Counted from the first letter of the stretch, positions 54,396 through 63,163 are shown. The stretch is 64,000 bases of DNA from Pelagibacterium nitratireducens (GCF_037044555.1 NZ_CP146275.1:2522501-2586500); one strand, 5' to 3'. Notes: generated from the letters alone by a model not told the origin. A program made the numbers and translations.

Positions 54396-54838
54396 CAGTT
54401 CACCACGAGATCGGGGGCTTCGGTTGCCCCCTCGGGCATCGTGGCTGGAGGCGGAGGTGGCGGGGCCATTTCGGGCTCGGCCTCCTCCGGTTCGGGCATG
54501 GGTGCGGGCGGCGGAGGCGCGGCGGCTAGCTGGCTCGCTGGTTCCTCGGGCATTGGTGCAGGCGGTGGCGGGGCGGAAGCCATCGGCGCTCCAGCCGCGC
54601 AGGGGGCCGTAGCAACGGGAGCCCCCGCCGCACAAGGGGCCGCAGCGACCGGCGCACCGGCCGCGCAGGGGGCGCCGGCCGCACAAGGCGCAACGGCGGG
54701 ACTGGCGGTGCCCGCCTCGCTTTGCGCCACGGGATTGGAGGCACGGACGACCGGGTTGGAGATATGATCGGCGGCGATAGCCACCGTGCCGACGGCCAGC
54801 GCCGCGCCAAACAGGAGGGTGTTACGTCCGGTGGTCAT
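54395..54838 (-). CDS. Exported or anchored Pro/Ala-rich protein with PCAAGAP repeats
   Basis: A 147-aa low-complexity protein. An N-terminal hydrophobic helix (MTTGRNTLLFGAALAVGTVA) serves as signal or anchor. Residues about 50-85 hold four CAAGAP units, each with one cysteine and mostly preceded by proline, followed by PPPPAPMP-type stretches rich in Pro, Glu and Met. No enzymatic fold is expected. The regularly spaced cysteines could bind metal or sulfur species. It overlaps the YeeE stop by ATGA and the next gene by TGATG, so it is a true member of the thiosulfate operon. Confidence 0.75.
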   Translation of the reverse strand: MTTGRNTLLFGAALAVGTVAIAADHISNPVVRASNPVAQSEAGTASPAVAPCAAGAPCAAGAPVAAAPCAAGAPVATAPCAAGAPMASAPPPPAPMPEEPASQLAAAPPPPAPMPEPEEAEPEMAPPPPPPATMPEGATEAPDLVVN

Positions 54839-56049
54839 TTTTTGGCAAATCCATCAAGTCCGAACAGGGGGCGGGCCCAGATGCCGATGAACGAACCGAC
54901 AAAGGCACAGATAAACCACAACCAGCCATGCAGGCTGCCCGAGGCGATGCCGGAAAACAGCGCACCGATGTTGCAGCCGAACGAGAGCCGGGCACCATAA
55001 CCCATGAGGATACCACCGACGGCGGCGGCGATCAGGGAACCGAGGGGCAGTTTTGCCTTGGGGGCGAACTTTCCGGCCAGCGCGGCGGCCAGACCAGCAC
55101 CCAGTATGATGCCGAAATCCATGACCGATGTGTTGTCGGTCAGGACCGAGGAATTGAGCGCCTCTGCCTGAGCCGGCCAGGTCCAGAATTCCCAGGTCGC
55201 GACAGGAATGCCAACGGCATCGGCGATCTTGGCGCCCCACAACCCGAAGCCATAGGTGATCGACCACGGGTGGCCGGCCACCAGCAGGGTCGCGACATTG
55301 AGGATGGCCAGCACCAGCCCTGCCCCGACCAGCGGCCAGGGACCATAGAGCAGCCAGGTCCAGCCCGGACGCTTAGGCGCAGGCTCGGGTTCGAGATTGC
55401 CGTGCGCGCGCTTTTCGATCACCGCGGTAACGATGGCGACGAGCGCAAGGGCGATGATGGTCAGCCCGATGGCGGCAGGAAGGCCGAACTGCACCCGTGC
55501 GTCGATGACCCCGAGCGAGGGCGCTTCGAGCCAGAACGGCAGGTGGGCCGTGCCCAGGACAGCGCCGACGATAAAGAAGCCAAGCGTGACCAGCATGCGA
55601 GCCGATCCGCCGCCGACCGTAAACAGCGTTCCCGATCCGCAGCCGCCGCCCAATTGCATGCCCAGGCCGAACATCGTCGCGCCGACGATGACGGACACGC
55701 CCACCGGCGCCAATGCACCCACGAGCGGCTGTCCGCCGAGATTGCCGGCTGCAATCAGCGGCATCATGGCAATGGCGGTGACCCCGATCATCAGCATCTG
55801 GGCGCGCATACCGCGACCGCGTTTTTCCACCACCATGCGGCGCCAGCCGCCGGTAAAGCCAAAGGCACCGTGATAAAGTGCGGCACCCAAACCCCCGCCA
55901 ATGGCGAACAGGGAGGCCTGGCGCAGATCGACGAGATACCAGATGGCGATAAAACCGAGGATCAGCCCCAGCCCGGTCACCAGCGTGGGAGCCCGATCGG
56001 ACACCGCAGCGGGCAGATAGGATGGACGATCGAGAGCGACGTCAGACAT
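54835..56049 (-). CDS. YeeE/YedE family thiosulfate transporter (TsuA-like)
   Basis: A 404-residue membrane protein with about 13 hydrophobic segments. The conserved cysteines that relay thiosulfate are visible in GLGMQLGGGCGSGTLFTVGG and YGARLSFGCNIGALFSGIAS. The family imports thiosulfate for sulfur assimilation. The start at 56049 is preceded by a strong hairpin that separates it from the sulfurtransferase gene. Confidence 0.92.
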   Translation of the reverse strand: MSDVALDRPSYLPAAVSDRAPTLVTGLGLILGFIAIWYLVDLRQASLFAIGGGLGAALYHGAFGFTGGWRRMVVEKRGRGMRAQMLMIGVTAIAMMPLIAAGNLGGQPLVGALAPVGVSVIVGATMFGLGMQLGGGCGSGTLFTVGGGSARMLVTLGFFIVGAVLGTAHLPFWLEAPSLGVIDARVQFGLPAAIGLTIIALALVAIVTAVIEKRAHGNLEPEPAPKRPGWTWLLYGPWPLVGAGLVLAILNVATLLVAGHPWSITYGFGLWGAKIADAVGIPVATWEFWTWPAQAEALNSSVLTDNTSVMDFGIILGAGLAAALAGKFAPKAKLPLGSLIAAAVGGILMGYGARLSFGCNIGALFSGIASGSLHGWLWFICAFVGSFIGIWARPLFGLDGFAKK

Positions 56050-56084
56050 GTCGGTCTTTCAAAGTATGAGGTCCTGAAATGAGA

Positions 56085-56111
56085 CAGATGCCCCGAACGC
56101 CGGGGCATCTG
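56085..56111 (-). terminator. Intra-operon hairpin between sulfurtransferase and YeeE genes
   Basis: CAGATGCCCCG (56085-56095) and CGGGGCATCTG (56101-56111) pair over 11 bp with a 5-nt loop. As with the hairpins at 1631, 13476 and 31636, it follows the gene of an exported protein and precedes a membrane transporter gene. Confidence 0.65.
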
Positions 56112-56137
56112 CAAGGGTCAGACCAAAGGTCGACCGA

Positions 56138-57040
56138 TTATTCGACCGGACGCGAGGAGTCCGCTGTCCATTCGGCCATCGAGCCGTCATACATCGATGC
56201 GTTTTCGTTGCCGAGGATTTCGTGCAGGCCGAACCAGGCGACCGAAGCCCAATGGCCGGTGTTGCAGAAAACGATGCTGTCTTCGTCCGATGTCACATTC
56301 ACGGCTTCGAGCAGCGCAGCCACGGTATCGGGCTGGGCAAAGCGTGCATATTCCGAGCTGTAGAATTCGGAGTGCGGAATGTTGACCGAGCCGGGGATGG
56401 TGCCCGCGGTGGCAACCACCGGGCTCTTGGACTGACCCAGATGCTGTTCCACAGGACGGCCATCAACCAGCGCCGTGCCGTTTTCGAGCGCTTCGAGAAC
56501 GTCGTCGGTGGTGGCGATCAACTCGGGGCGCACTTCGGCGGTAAATTCGGCCGCTTCGGGTGTTGCCAGTTCAGCGACGCGTTCGCCGCCGGCCGCGTCG
56601 AACTGGCGCCAGCCGCCATCGAGGATCGAAACCTCGTCATGGCCGAGATATTTGAAGGTCCAATAGACACGGGTGGCACCGCCGATTTCCGAAGAATCGG
56701 TACCCCAGGGCACGATCACAACGTGATCGTCATTGTCTATGCCGAGCGAGCCGATCAGTTCGGCAACCTGTTCGACGGGCGGAATCTGGCCCGGAACGCC
56801 CTGCACCTCGGTGCGCCAGCCGGCCGAACCGTAAGGCGCAACGACCGAATTGGCGACATAGGGCAATTCGCCCAGATCGGTGCCTTCGATATTGTCGCGA
56901 ATATCGAGGATGACGACATTTTCGGCGCCGGCATTTTCGATCAGCCAGTTCGCATCGACCAATGGCGTGACTTCAGACTGAGCGATGGCCGGCACGGTCA
57001 GTGCTGCGGAAATGGCCATTGCCGTTAAGGTCAGGCGCAT
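56138..57040 (-). CDS. Periplasmic sulfurtransferase (rhodanese)
   Basis: A 300-aa two-domain rhodanese that moves sulfane sulfur from thiosulfate to an acceptor. The signal peptide (MRLTLTAMAISAALTVPAIA) ends after IAQ. The active cysteine is in VFCNTGHWAS of the second domain; the first domain (VILDIRDNIEGTD onward) is inactive, as usual. The start at 57040 has GGGAG about 8 nt upstream. It works next to the thiosulfate transporter. An inverted repeat at 57115 lies upstream and may be an operator. Confidence 0.9.
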   Translation of the reverse strand: MRLTLTAMAISAALTVPAIAQSEVTPLVDANWLIENAGAENVVILDIRDNIEGTDLGELPYVANSVVAPYGSAGWRTEVQGVPGQIPPVEQVAELIGSLGIDNDDHVVIVPWGTDSSEIGGATRVYWTFKYLGHDEVSILDGGWRQFDAAGGERVAELATPEAAEFTAEVRPELIATTDDVLEALENGTALVDGRPVEQHLGQSKSPVVATAGTIPGSVNIPHSEFYSSEYARFAQPDTVAALLEAVNVTSDEDSIVFCNTGHWASVAWFGLHEILGNENASMYDGSMAEWTADSSRPVE

Positions 57041-57114
57041 AAGAAATCTCCCGGTTTTGAGTTGCCCCATTATCGCTCAATGACGATGAAGGTGCGAGGG
57101 CTGGACGATCAAAA

Positions 57115-57131
57115 TTTGCGTGAGGCGCAAA
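57115..57131. promoter_or_regulatory. Inverted repeat upstream of the sulfurtransferase operon
   Basis: TTTGCG and CGCAAA flank TGAGG. The element is in the 222-bp divergent region between the sulfurtransferase and the AEC carrier. A binding site for a local sulfur-responsive repressor is possible, but no such regulator is seen here. Confidence 0.4.
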
Positions 57132-57262
57132 ATAGCCTGCCAGCAAATCGTTCGCCGAGAGCATGAAATTGCACGCCGCGACAAATCCCTATTGTTCTGG
57201 TAGCGCTTGGCCAAACGTTTGGAGCCGTCTAGACAAGGACATTCCTCGTTATCCGGACATCC

Positions 57263-58198
57263 ATGCTCGCCCTTATCTTCTCGGCTCTGTTGCCCATCGC
57301 ACTCATCATCACACTTGGGCACCTGCTCAGGCGCTTCGGCTTTCTGGGCGAGGGTTTCTGGCCCCAGGCCGAACGGCTGGCCTATTTCGTTCTGTTGCCG
57401 CTGCTGTTCGCGCACGGTCTTTACAGGGCCGACCTGTCCGACGCCCCCATAGGGTTGATCGCCGCAGGGCTGGTCGGCCCGGCGGTTCTGGGGACGCTGG
57501 TTCTGCTTGCGGCCAATCGGCTGACCCGGTTCGACGGCCCGATCCTGACATCGGTGGTCCAGGGCGGCATAAGGTTCAACAATTATGTCGGTGTCACCGC
57601 CGCGGTGGGGCTGCTGGGCGTATCGGGCGCGGCGCTGGCCGCCGTGGCCAACGCCATTCTGGTTCCCACCGTCAATATCGTGTGCTCACTGGTCTTTGCC
57701 CGTTACGGCAGTCGCCAGCCATCGGCCGTGAGCGTGATCAAGTCCATAGCGCTTAATCCGTTGATTCTGGGGTGCGTGGCCGGCATCGTCCTGCGTTTGA
57801 CCGGCATCGTGTTGCCCGCCGGCATCGAAGGTTTCATGCAGGCGATGGGTCAGGCAGCCCTGCCGATCGGCCTGTTGTGCGTCGGAGCCGCGCTCAACTG
57901 GGAGGCGCTGGGGCGCGGCATCCGGCCTGCGCTGGCCGCAACGGCCGCGCGTTTCCTGCTCATCCCGGCAATCACTGTGGCAATCTGCTTGGCGGTCGGA
58001 CTGACCGGCCCGGCGGCGCTGGTCGTGCTGTTGATCCAGTGTCTGCCCACGGCCTCGTCGGCCTATGTCATGGCGCGGCAACTGGGCGGCGATGCACCGC
58101 TCATGGCAGGCATTATCGCCTTCCAGACGGTGTTGGGGGTCCTGACCGTTCCGATCACCCTGGTGTTTCTCGCGCCGCTGATTGGCGCCGGGCTTTAG
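57263..58198 (+). CDS. AEC family transporter
   Basis: A 311-residue carrier with about ten TM helices in the auxin-efflux-carrier family (related to malate and amino-acid exporters). The start MLALIFSALLPIALIITLGH leads directly into TM1. The central NNYVGVTAAVGLLG and the late IQCLPTASSAYVMARQLGGD contain the unwound-helix residues of the family. The stop TAG (58196-58198) is the first base pairs of the dispersed repeat. The substrate is unknown. Confidence 0.9.
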   Translation: MLALIFSALLPIALIITLGHLLRRFGFLGEGFWPQAERLAYFVLLPLLFAHGLYRADLSDAPIGLIAAGLVGPAVLGTLVLLAANRLTRFDGPILTSVVQGGIRFNNYVGVTAAVGLLGVSGAALAAVANAILVPTVNIVCSLVFARYGSRQPSAVSVIKSIALNPLILGCVAGIVLRLTGIVLPAGIEGFMQAMGQAALPIGLLCVGAALNWEALGRGIRPALAATAARFLLIPAITVAICLAVGLTGPAALVVLLIQCLPTASSAYVMARQLGGDAPLMAGIIAFQTVLGVLTVPITLVFLAPLIGAGL

Positions 58199-58298
58199 AG
58201 CGTGTCCAGCAAAAGTGGAAACGGTTTTGCGGTTCGGACACGCGACAAAACAGGGGTTTAGAGCCAAGGATTTGATTCAATCAAATCCTTGGCTCTAG
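58198..58298 (+). repeat. Dispersed two-hairpin repeat, copy 3 (best conserved)
   Basis: The first hairpin has outer arms GCGTGTCC and GGACACGC and inner GCAAAA/TTTTGC. The second has 16-bp arms, AGAGCCAAGGATTTGA (58260-58275) and its complement (58281-58296), with a TTCAA loop. The repeat exactly fills the gap between two converging genes, supplying the stop of the AEC gene at one end and that of cfa (58295-58297) at the other. It could act as a bidirectional terminator. Confidence 0.92.
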
Positions 58299-59410
58299 CG
58301 CACCGACACATACCCGCCCTGCAGCCCGTCCTTGGAATAGACCACCTGCCACAGATGCACCCAGCGGGCCCGGAAGATGGCGGCGCAGCTGAGCAGGTAA
58401 TAGCGCCACATGCGATGGAAGCGCTCACCGTAGTTTTCGGAAATCTCGGGCCATGCGGCTTCGAAATTCCGATACCACGCCATGAGCGTCGGATCGTAAT
58501 CGGCGCCGAAATTGTGCCAGTCTTCCATGACCAGCTTGCCTTCCACAGCGGTCGTGACCTGTTTGGGTGATGGCAGCATACCGTTGGGGAAGATGTATTT
58601 TTCCAGCCACGGCTCACCGGCACGGCGGGTCAGGCTGCCCCCGATTGAGTGCATGAGGAACAGCCCGTCATCGGGCAGCAATTCACTGACCTTGGAAAAA
58701 TAGGGCCGATAATTCTTGTAGCCCACATGCTCGAACATGCCGACCGAAACGATTCGATCGAACTGGCCATCGACGTCCATATAGTCGAGGAGCTTTGTTT
58801 CGATCGGCAGGTCTCCGCGGGTTTCATTGGCGTATGCCATCTGCTCCTTGGAGACAGTGATGCCCACTCCCGAAACGCCGTAGCGCTCGGCGGCAAATTT
58901 GAGCAAACCACCCCAGCCCGAGCCGATATCGAGGATGCGCATGCCCTCCTTGAGGCCGACCTTGCGACAGATCAGATCGAGCTTGGCTTCCTGGGCGGCA
59001 TCGAGCGTTTCAGCCTCGCGCCAATAGCCGCACGAATAGATCATGCGCGGGTCGAGCATGCGCCTGTAGAGGTCATTTCCGATGTCGTAGTGTTTTTCGC
59101 CAACTTCGCGCACATGCAGCCGCTGGGGATTGAGCACCATGCCCTTGATGGTCAGAAGTGCCAGAGCCGGATCGAACTTGACCCGATTCTGCAATTGCCC
59201 GGTCAGGCATCGGTATAGAAACTGATCGACCGCCTCGCTGTCCCACCAGCCGTCCATATAGGCTTCGCCAAGCCCCAGGGTCCCGTGGGTCATGACGCGG
59301 CTGAACAGGCGGTCGTCGTGAACCTGGATATCCCAGGGCCGCGAGCCGCCTATTTGGATATCGATTTGCGCTAGAAGATCGGTAATAAACGACTTGAACT
59401 TTGCCGACAT
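58295..59410 (-). CDS. cfa: Cyclopropane-fatty-acyl-phospholipid synthase
   Basis: A 371-aa SAM-dependent methyltransferase that converts unsaturated acyl chains of phospholipids into cyclopropane rings. The SAM motif is ILDIGSGWGGLLKFAAERYG and the family motif PRMIYSCGYWR is present. The start at 59410 (MSAKFKSFITDLL) is preferred over a TTG four codons earlier. The C-terminal QGGYVSVR ends at the TAG inside the dispersed repeat. A stationary-phase or acid-stress role is known for the family. Confidence 0.95.
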   Translation of the reverse strand: MSAKFKSFITDLLAQIDIQIGGSRPWDIQVHDDRLFSRVMTHGTLGLGEAYMDGWWDSEAVDQFLYRCLTGQLQNRVKFDPALALLTIKGMVLNPQRLHVREVGEKHYDIGNDLYRRMLDPRMIYSCGYWREAETLDAAQEAKLDLICRKVGLKEGMRILDIGSGWGGLLKFAAERYGVSGVGITVSKEQMAYANETRGDLPIETKLLDYMDVDGQFDRIVSVGMFEHVGYKNYRPYFSKVSELLPDDGLFLMHSIGGSLTRRAGEPWLEKYIFPNGMLPSPKQVTTAVEGKLVMEDWHNFGADYDPTLMAWYRNFEAAWPEISENYGERFHRMWRYYLLSCAAIFRARWVHLWQVVYSKDGLQGGYVSVR

Positions 59411-59505
59411 GGCCCCGCTCAAAAAATATTAGTGACGCGCCAAGGCGCGGGGAAAGACACCTACATCACTAAAATTTGTGCGTGTTGTCCAGTCCCTTGG
59501 TGGGC

Positions 59506-59766
59506 TTACTGCACCCAATCGTCCGCCTGGCGGGTCGGCGGCGAGTACCCGTCTTCATCATCTGCCGTTTCGAGAATTCCGATCAACTCGGCCACTTTGC
59601 CGGTCGGCAGATGATCGCCCTCATTGACCCGCGCCTCATCGGCGTCCAGCCAGACCAGTGCCTTTGTCAAATCCGCTTCGGTGGCTTCGGTCGCCGCTAT
59701 TTCGGCGGCCAGATGTTCGTCTATGGGACCGAGTACCCGCTCGATTTCACCGCGCGTGAGTGTCAT
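59506..59766 (-). CDS. Small acidic hypothetical protein, 86 aa
   Basis: A charged, helical protein (MTLTRGEIERVLGPIDEHLA...) with many Glu and Asp and no TM segment. GGGAG lies 8 nt before the ATG at 59766. It stands alone between cfa and the YCII-ECF operon. Repeats of AATEATEADLTKAL suggest a helical bundle. No family recognised. Confidence 0.7.
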   Translation of the reverse strand: MTLTRGEIERVLGPIDEHLAAEIAATEATEADLTKALVWLDADEARVNEGDHLPTGKVAELIGILETADDEDGYSPPTRQADDWVQ

Positions 59767-59900
59767 GGCCATATCTCCCAAAAGACCTGCTCACCGATTA
59801 ATGCGGTGCGCGCCCGATGGGTTGCATGCCGCACTGGCAATAAACGGCAACCCGATGCAATCTGGCTTTCCCTATAACCTATGGAAATTTTCGCCCGCCC

Positions 59901-59927
59901 TGTCGGATGCGGCGCGCCGGGTGCGTC
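59901..59927 (+). promoter_or_regulatory. Candidate ECF promoter before the YCII-sigma operon
   Basis: TGTCGG (59901-59906), a 17-bp spacer, and CGTC (59924-59927), 23 bp before the YCII start. The same pair with the same spacing occurs at 61597. TGTC in the -35 region is known for ECF41/42-type promoters. Confidence 0.5.
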
Positions 59928-59950
59928 CTCGCCATACAAGGAGTTTGGCC

Positions 59951-60325
59951 ATGCTCTACGCAATCCTTTGCTACAACGACGAAGCCGCCGTTGGCGGATG
60001 GTCGAAAGAACACGACGACAAGATCATGGCCGATCTTCTCGCCGTTCAGAAGCCGCTGGTCGAAGCGGGCAAGATGGGACCGGTGGCTCGGCTGATGCCG
60101 ACGACTGCCGCCACGACCCTGCGCAAGACCGCTGGCGAGCCGATGGTGCTGGACGGACCTTTCGCCGAAACCAAGGAACAGTTTCTCGGTTTTTACGTCA
60201 TCGACGCGGAGAGCCTCGAAGAGGTTGTGCAGGTTGTGCGCGATCTGGCCGAGGCCAATCCGGGCATGGGGTCCTATGAGATCCGCCCGGTCCGCGACTT
60301 CTTCCCCGGAGCGCAAGCAAAGTGA
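59951..60325 (+). CDS. YCII/DGPF-domain protein
   Basis: A 124-residue YCII-fold protein with the family motif VLDGPFAETKEQFLGFYVID. The start at 59951 follows AAGGAG. In bacteria these proteins are regularly encoded next to ECF42 sigma factors, as here: its TGA overlaps the GTG of the sigma gene (GTGA). Function unknown; ligand or small-molecule sensing is proposed in the family. Confidence 0.9.
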   Translation: MLYAILCYNDEAAVGGWSKEHDDKIMADLLAVQKPLVEAGKMGPVARLMPTTAATTLRKTAGEPMVLDGPFAETKEQFLGFYVIDAESLEEVVQVVRDLAEANPGMGSYEIRPVRDFFPGAQAK

Positions 60326-61581
60326 ACGACAAGGATGCCGACTGGATTGGCCTGACACTGGCCGGTGCCCGCCCCCGGGCGGTTGCCGCGCTATACAGGT
60401 ATTTTCGCGACCTCGACATGGCCGAGGAAGCCTTCCAGGAGGCATGCCTGCGTGCGCTGAAATCGTGGCCGAAAAACGGTCCGCCGCGCGATGCGGCGGC
60501 ATGGCTGATCCTTGTGGGTCGCAATTCGGGCATCGACAACGTCCGCCGCCGCGCGCGATTTACCGAATTGCCCGAAGAAGATAAGATTTCCGACACCTCC
60601 GATGCCGAAAGCAACATTGCCGAGCGGATCGACGATTCCCATTATCGCGACGACATCCTGCGGCTGCTGTTTGTGTGCTGTCATCCGGATCTGCCGGCCA
60701 CCCAGCAGATTGCCCTGGCCCTGCGGATCGTTTCGGGGCTCACGGTCAGGCAGATCGCCCGTGCCTTTCTGGTCTCGGATGCGGCCATGGAACAGCGCAT
60801 TACCCGCGCCAAGGCGCGCATTGCCAAGTCTGGCGCAAGCTTTGAGACACCCGACGCCGCGGATCGCGCCGAGCGGGTGGGCGCTGTGGCGGCCATGGTC
60901 TATCTGGTGTTCAACGAGGGCTACACCTCGGCCGGCGAGCGAACGGAAACCCGCAACACCTTCGCTCAGGAAGCGATCAGGCTGGCCCGGCTGCTGCTCG
61001 GGCTGTTCCCGACTGAGCCCGAACTGATGGGCCTTCTCGCCCTTTTGCTTATTCAGCAATCGCGCGACGCGGCGCGGTTCGACACGACCGGCAACATCGT
61101 TCTGCTCGACGATCAGGACCGCGCGCTCTGGGATCGCCGCATGATCGACGAAGGGCTTGCGCTTATCGACAAGGCGATGCGGCACCGGCGCCCGGGTGTG
61201 TTCCAGGTTCAGGCGGCCATTGCGGCGTTACATGCCCACGCGAAAACGCCCGCCGATACCGACTGGACCGAGATCGAGCTTCTCTATCGGGTGCTCGAAG
61301 CCCTGCAGCCCTCCCCCGTCGTTACCCTCAACCGGGCCGTGGCGGTCTCAAAGATCGAAGGGCCGCAAGCGGCGCTCGACCTGATCGAGCCCCTCGCCGA
61401 TGCGCTGGGTGGCTATTTCTATTTTCATGGACTGCGCGGCGGGCTGCTCAAAGACCTCGGGCGCATCGAGGAGGCACGCATCGCCTTCGACATCGCCATT
61501 GCCCACGCCAACACCACGGCAGAGGCCGTTCACATTCGCGCCCATCTCGACAAACTGGGCGGGTCGCCCTCGGGCGCATAA
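60322..61581 (+). CDS. ECF42-type sigma factor with C-terminal extension
   Basis: A 419-aa alternative sigma factor. Sigma-2 occupies residues about 12-80 (EEAFQEACLRALKSW), sigma-4 about 115-165 (SGLTVRQIARAFLVSDAAME), followed by a long helical extension (about 180-419; VYLVFNEGYTSAG, MRHRRPGVFQVQAAIAALHA) characteristic of the ECF42 group, whose extension controls activity in place of an anti-sigma factor. The start codon is GTG at 60322, coupled to the YCII gene by GTGA. Confidence 0.93.
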   Translation: MNDKDADWIGLTLAGARPRAVAALYRYFRDLDMAEEAFQEACLRALKSWPKNGPPRDAAAWLILVGRNSGIDNVRRRARFTELPEEDKISDTSDAESNIAERIDDSHYRDDILRLLFVCCHPDLPATQQIALALRIVSGLTVRQIARAFLVSDAAMEQRITRAKARIAKSGASFETPDAADRAERVGAVAAMVYLVFNEGYTSAGERTETRNTFAQEAIRLARLLLGLFPTEPELMGLLALLLIQQSRDAARFDTTGNIVLLDDQDRALWDRRMIDEGLALIDKAMRHRRPGVFQVQAAIAALHAHAKTPADTDWTEIELLYRVLEALQPSPVVTLNRAVAVSKIEGPQAALDLIEPLADALGGYFYFHGLRGGLLKDLGRIEEARIAFDIAIAHANTTAEAVHIRAHLDKLGGSPSGA

Positions 61582-61596
61582 TTTTTTTCTCACTCT

Positions 61597-61623
61597 TGTC
61601 GGGGCGCCAATTGGCCGTCCGTC
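61597..61623 (+). promoter_or_regulatory. Candidate ECF promoter before the exported hydrolase gene
   Basis: TGTCGG (61597-61602), a 17-bp spacer, and CGTC (61620-61623), an exact copy of the arrangement at 59901. It lies 30 bp upstream of the hydrolase start and implies direct control by the ECF42-type sigma factor. Confidence 0.5.
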
Positions 61624-61652
61624 CTATGGGCATCTTACCCAAGGAGGACATC

Positions 61653-62576
61653 ATGTTCATCAAGACCGCATTTGCGGCGATCGCCCTGGCGACGCTTGTT
61701 TGTTTCCCCGTCGGCGCACAGGACGCCACCATGGCAGAGACGTTCGATCCCATCGAACTGAGCACGGACGTGCCCGTCCCCTCCGAGGACGGGACCGTCA
61801 ATATCGACGGGCTGGAGATGTATTATCAGGTCCATGGCGAAGGCGAGCCGCTTGTGCTCATCCATGGCGGGCTGATGACCATCGAGGCATGGGGGCCGAT
61901 CCTCCCCGCGCTTGCCGAAAACCGCAAGGTCTATGCAATCGAACTCGAGGGCCATGGCCGCACCGTCGATCTCGACCGCCCCCTGTCCATGCAGCAGTTC
62001 GCACAGGACGTTTCGGGGTTCATCGAGCAGATGGATCTGGGGCCCATCGATATCGTGGGCTTTTCCATGGGCGGCGGCACTGCGATGGGCGTGGGAGTCC
62101 TGCATCCCGAACTGGTCAAGAACCTTGTCATCATTTCGGCCTCCCACCAGCCCGATTCGATCTGGGATTCGGTGCGGGCCGGCTGGCCCTATATGACAGC
62201 GGAGATGATGGAAGGCACCCCCATGCTGGCCGCCTATGAGGCCGTTGCGCCTCAGCCCGAGCGGTTCTCCGGATTCGTCGACAAGATCAGAGAATCGATG
62301 GTTTCGGGAGAGCAAAGCTGGACCGACGAACAGATCGCCTCGATCCCCGTACCGGTTCTGATGATCATCGGGGATACCGACCTCGTCCAGTTCGACAAGG
62401 CCCTCGAGATGTTTCGCCTGCTCGGCGGACAGTCTTCGACCGGTCCGATGGGTCCCGCGCTCAACACCGCACGCCAGTTCGCCGTGATCCCTGGGGCGAC
62501 CCACTACGATATCATGTTCAAGACCGACCTTATGCTGCCGCTGATTGAAAGCTTCTTTGCCGCGCAGGCCAGTTGA
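61653..62576 (+). CDS. Exported alpha/beta hydrolase
   Basis: A 307-residue periplasmic hydrolase. The start at 61653 follows AAGGAGGACATC, a near-perfect ribosome site, and yields a signal peptide (MFIKTAFAAIALATLVCFPV, cut near GAQ). The nucleophile serine is in VGFSMGGGTAMG, the candidate acid in IGDTDLVQ and the histidine in GATHYD. Epoxide-hydrolase/haloperoxidase-type fold; substrate unknown. A possible target of the sigma factor. Confidence 0.88.
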   Translation: MFIKTAFAAIALATLVCFPVGAQDATMAETFDPIELSTDVPVPSEDGTVNIDGLEMYYQVHGEGEPLVLIHGGLMTIEAWGPILPALAENRKVYAIELEGHGRTVDLDRPLSMQQFAQDVSGFIEQMDLGPIDIVGFSMGGGTAMGVGVLHPELVKNLVIISASHQPDSIWDSVRAGWPYMTAEMMEGTPMLAAYEAVAPQPERFSGFVDKIRESMVSGEQSWTDEQIASIPVPVLMIIGDTDLVQFDKALEMFRLLGGQSSTGPMGPALNTARQFAVIPGATHYDIMFKTDLMLPLIESFFAAQAS

Positions 62577-62600
62577 TAGATAGATTCAAGTGGCTGACGG

Positions 62601-62632
62601 CCGGATTCAGATGTATCGTATTCTGAATCCGG
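62601..62632 (+). terminator. Terminator hairpin after the exported hydrolase
   Basis: CCGGATTCAGA (62601-62611) and TCTGAATCCGG (62622-62632) pair perfectly over 11 bp with a 10-nt loop, 24 bp after the hydrolase stop. Confidence 0.65.
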
Positions 62633-62693
62633 TCTCTGGCATTAGATATTGAAATAAAATGCTTTTTCCGAGTTCGGCCCGAGGAGGCTCCAC

Positions 62694-63092
62694 ATGAAGA
62701 TCACCCCCTATCTCAACTTCGCCGGCGATTGCCGCGAGGCGATGAGCTTTTACCAGTCGGTGCTGGGCGGCGAACTTGAAATGACCGCCCACAAGGATAC
62801 GCCATCGGCCGAGCACGTCCCCGCCGAGATGCAGAACCAGATCATGCACGCGGCCCTGACCTGGCCCGACGGCACGATTTTCGCCTCCGATGCCCCCATG
62901 GCGCAGGCCAATTCTTTTTCCGGCGTCTATCTTTCGGTCCACCCCGAAACCGTCGAGGACGCCGAGCGCATGTTCGCCGCCCTCAAGCAGGGGGGCGAAG
63001 TGGAAATGGAACTCGAACAAACCTTCTGGGCCAAACGGTTCGGCATGCTCTATGACCGCTGGGGCGTCAAATGGATGTTCAACGTCGATTAG
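62694..63092 (+). CDS. VOC superfamily protein (PhnB/glyoxalase-like)
   Basis: A 132-aa paired-beta-alpha protein of the PhnB-like branch (MKITPYLNFAGDCREAMSFY, GGELEMTAHKDTP, FGMLYDRWGVKWMFN). These enzymes or binding proteins often accompany YCII and ECF42 genes. GAGGAGG upstream of the ATG provides a strong ribosome site. It is separated from the hydrolase gene by a hairpin, so it probably has its own promoter. Confidence 0.9.
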   Translation: MKITPYLNFAGDCREAMSFYQSVLGGELEMTAHKDTPSAEHVPAEMQNQIMHAALTWPDGTIFASDAPMAQANSFSGVYLSVHPETVEDAERMFAALKQGGEVEMELEQTFWAKRFGMLYDRWGVKWMFNVD

Positions 63093-63163
63093 GTGCAGTG
63101 GGGCAGTGATGGGTGTCGGGTCATCCTCTCGGCTTCATCACCACCATTCGCCCCACCCCCATC

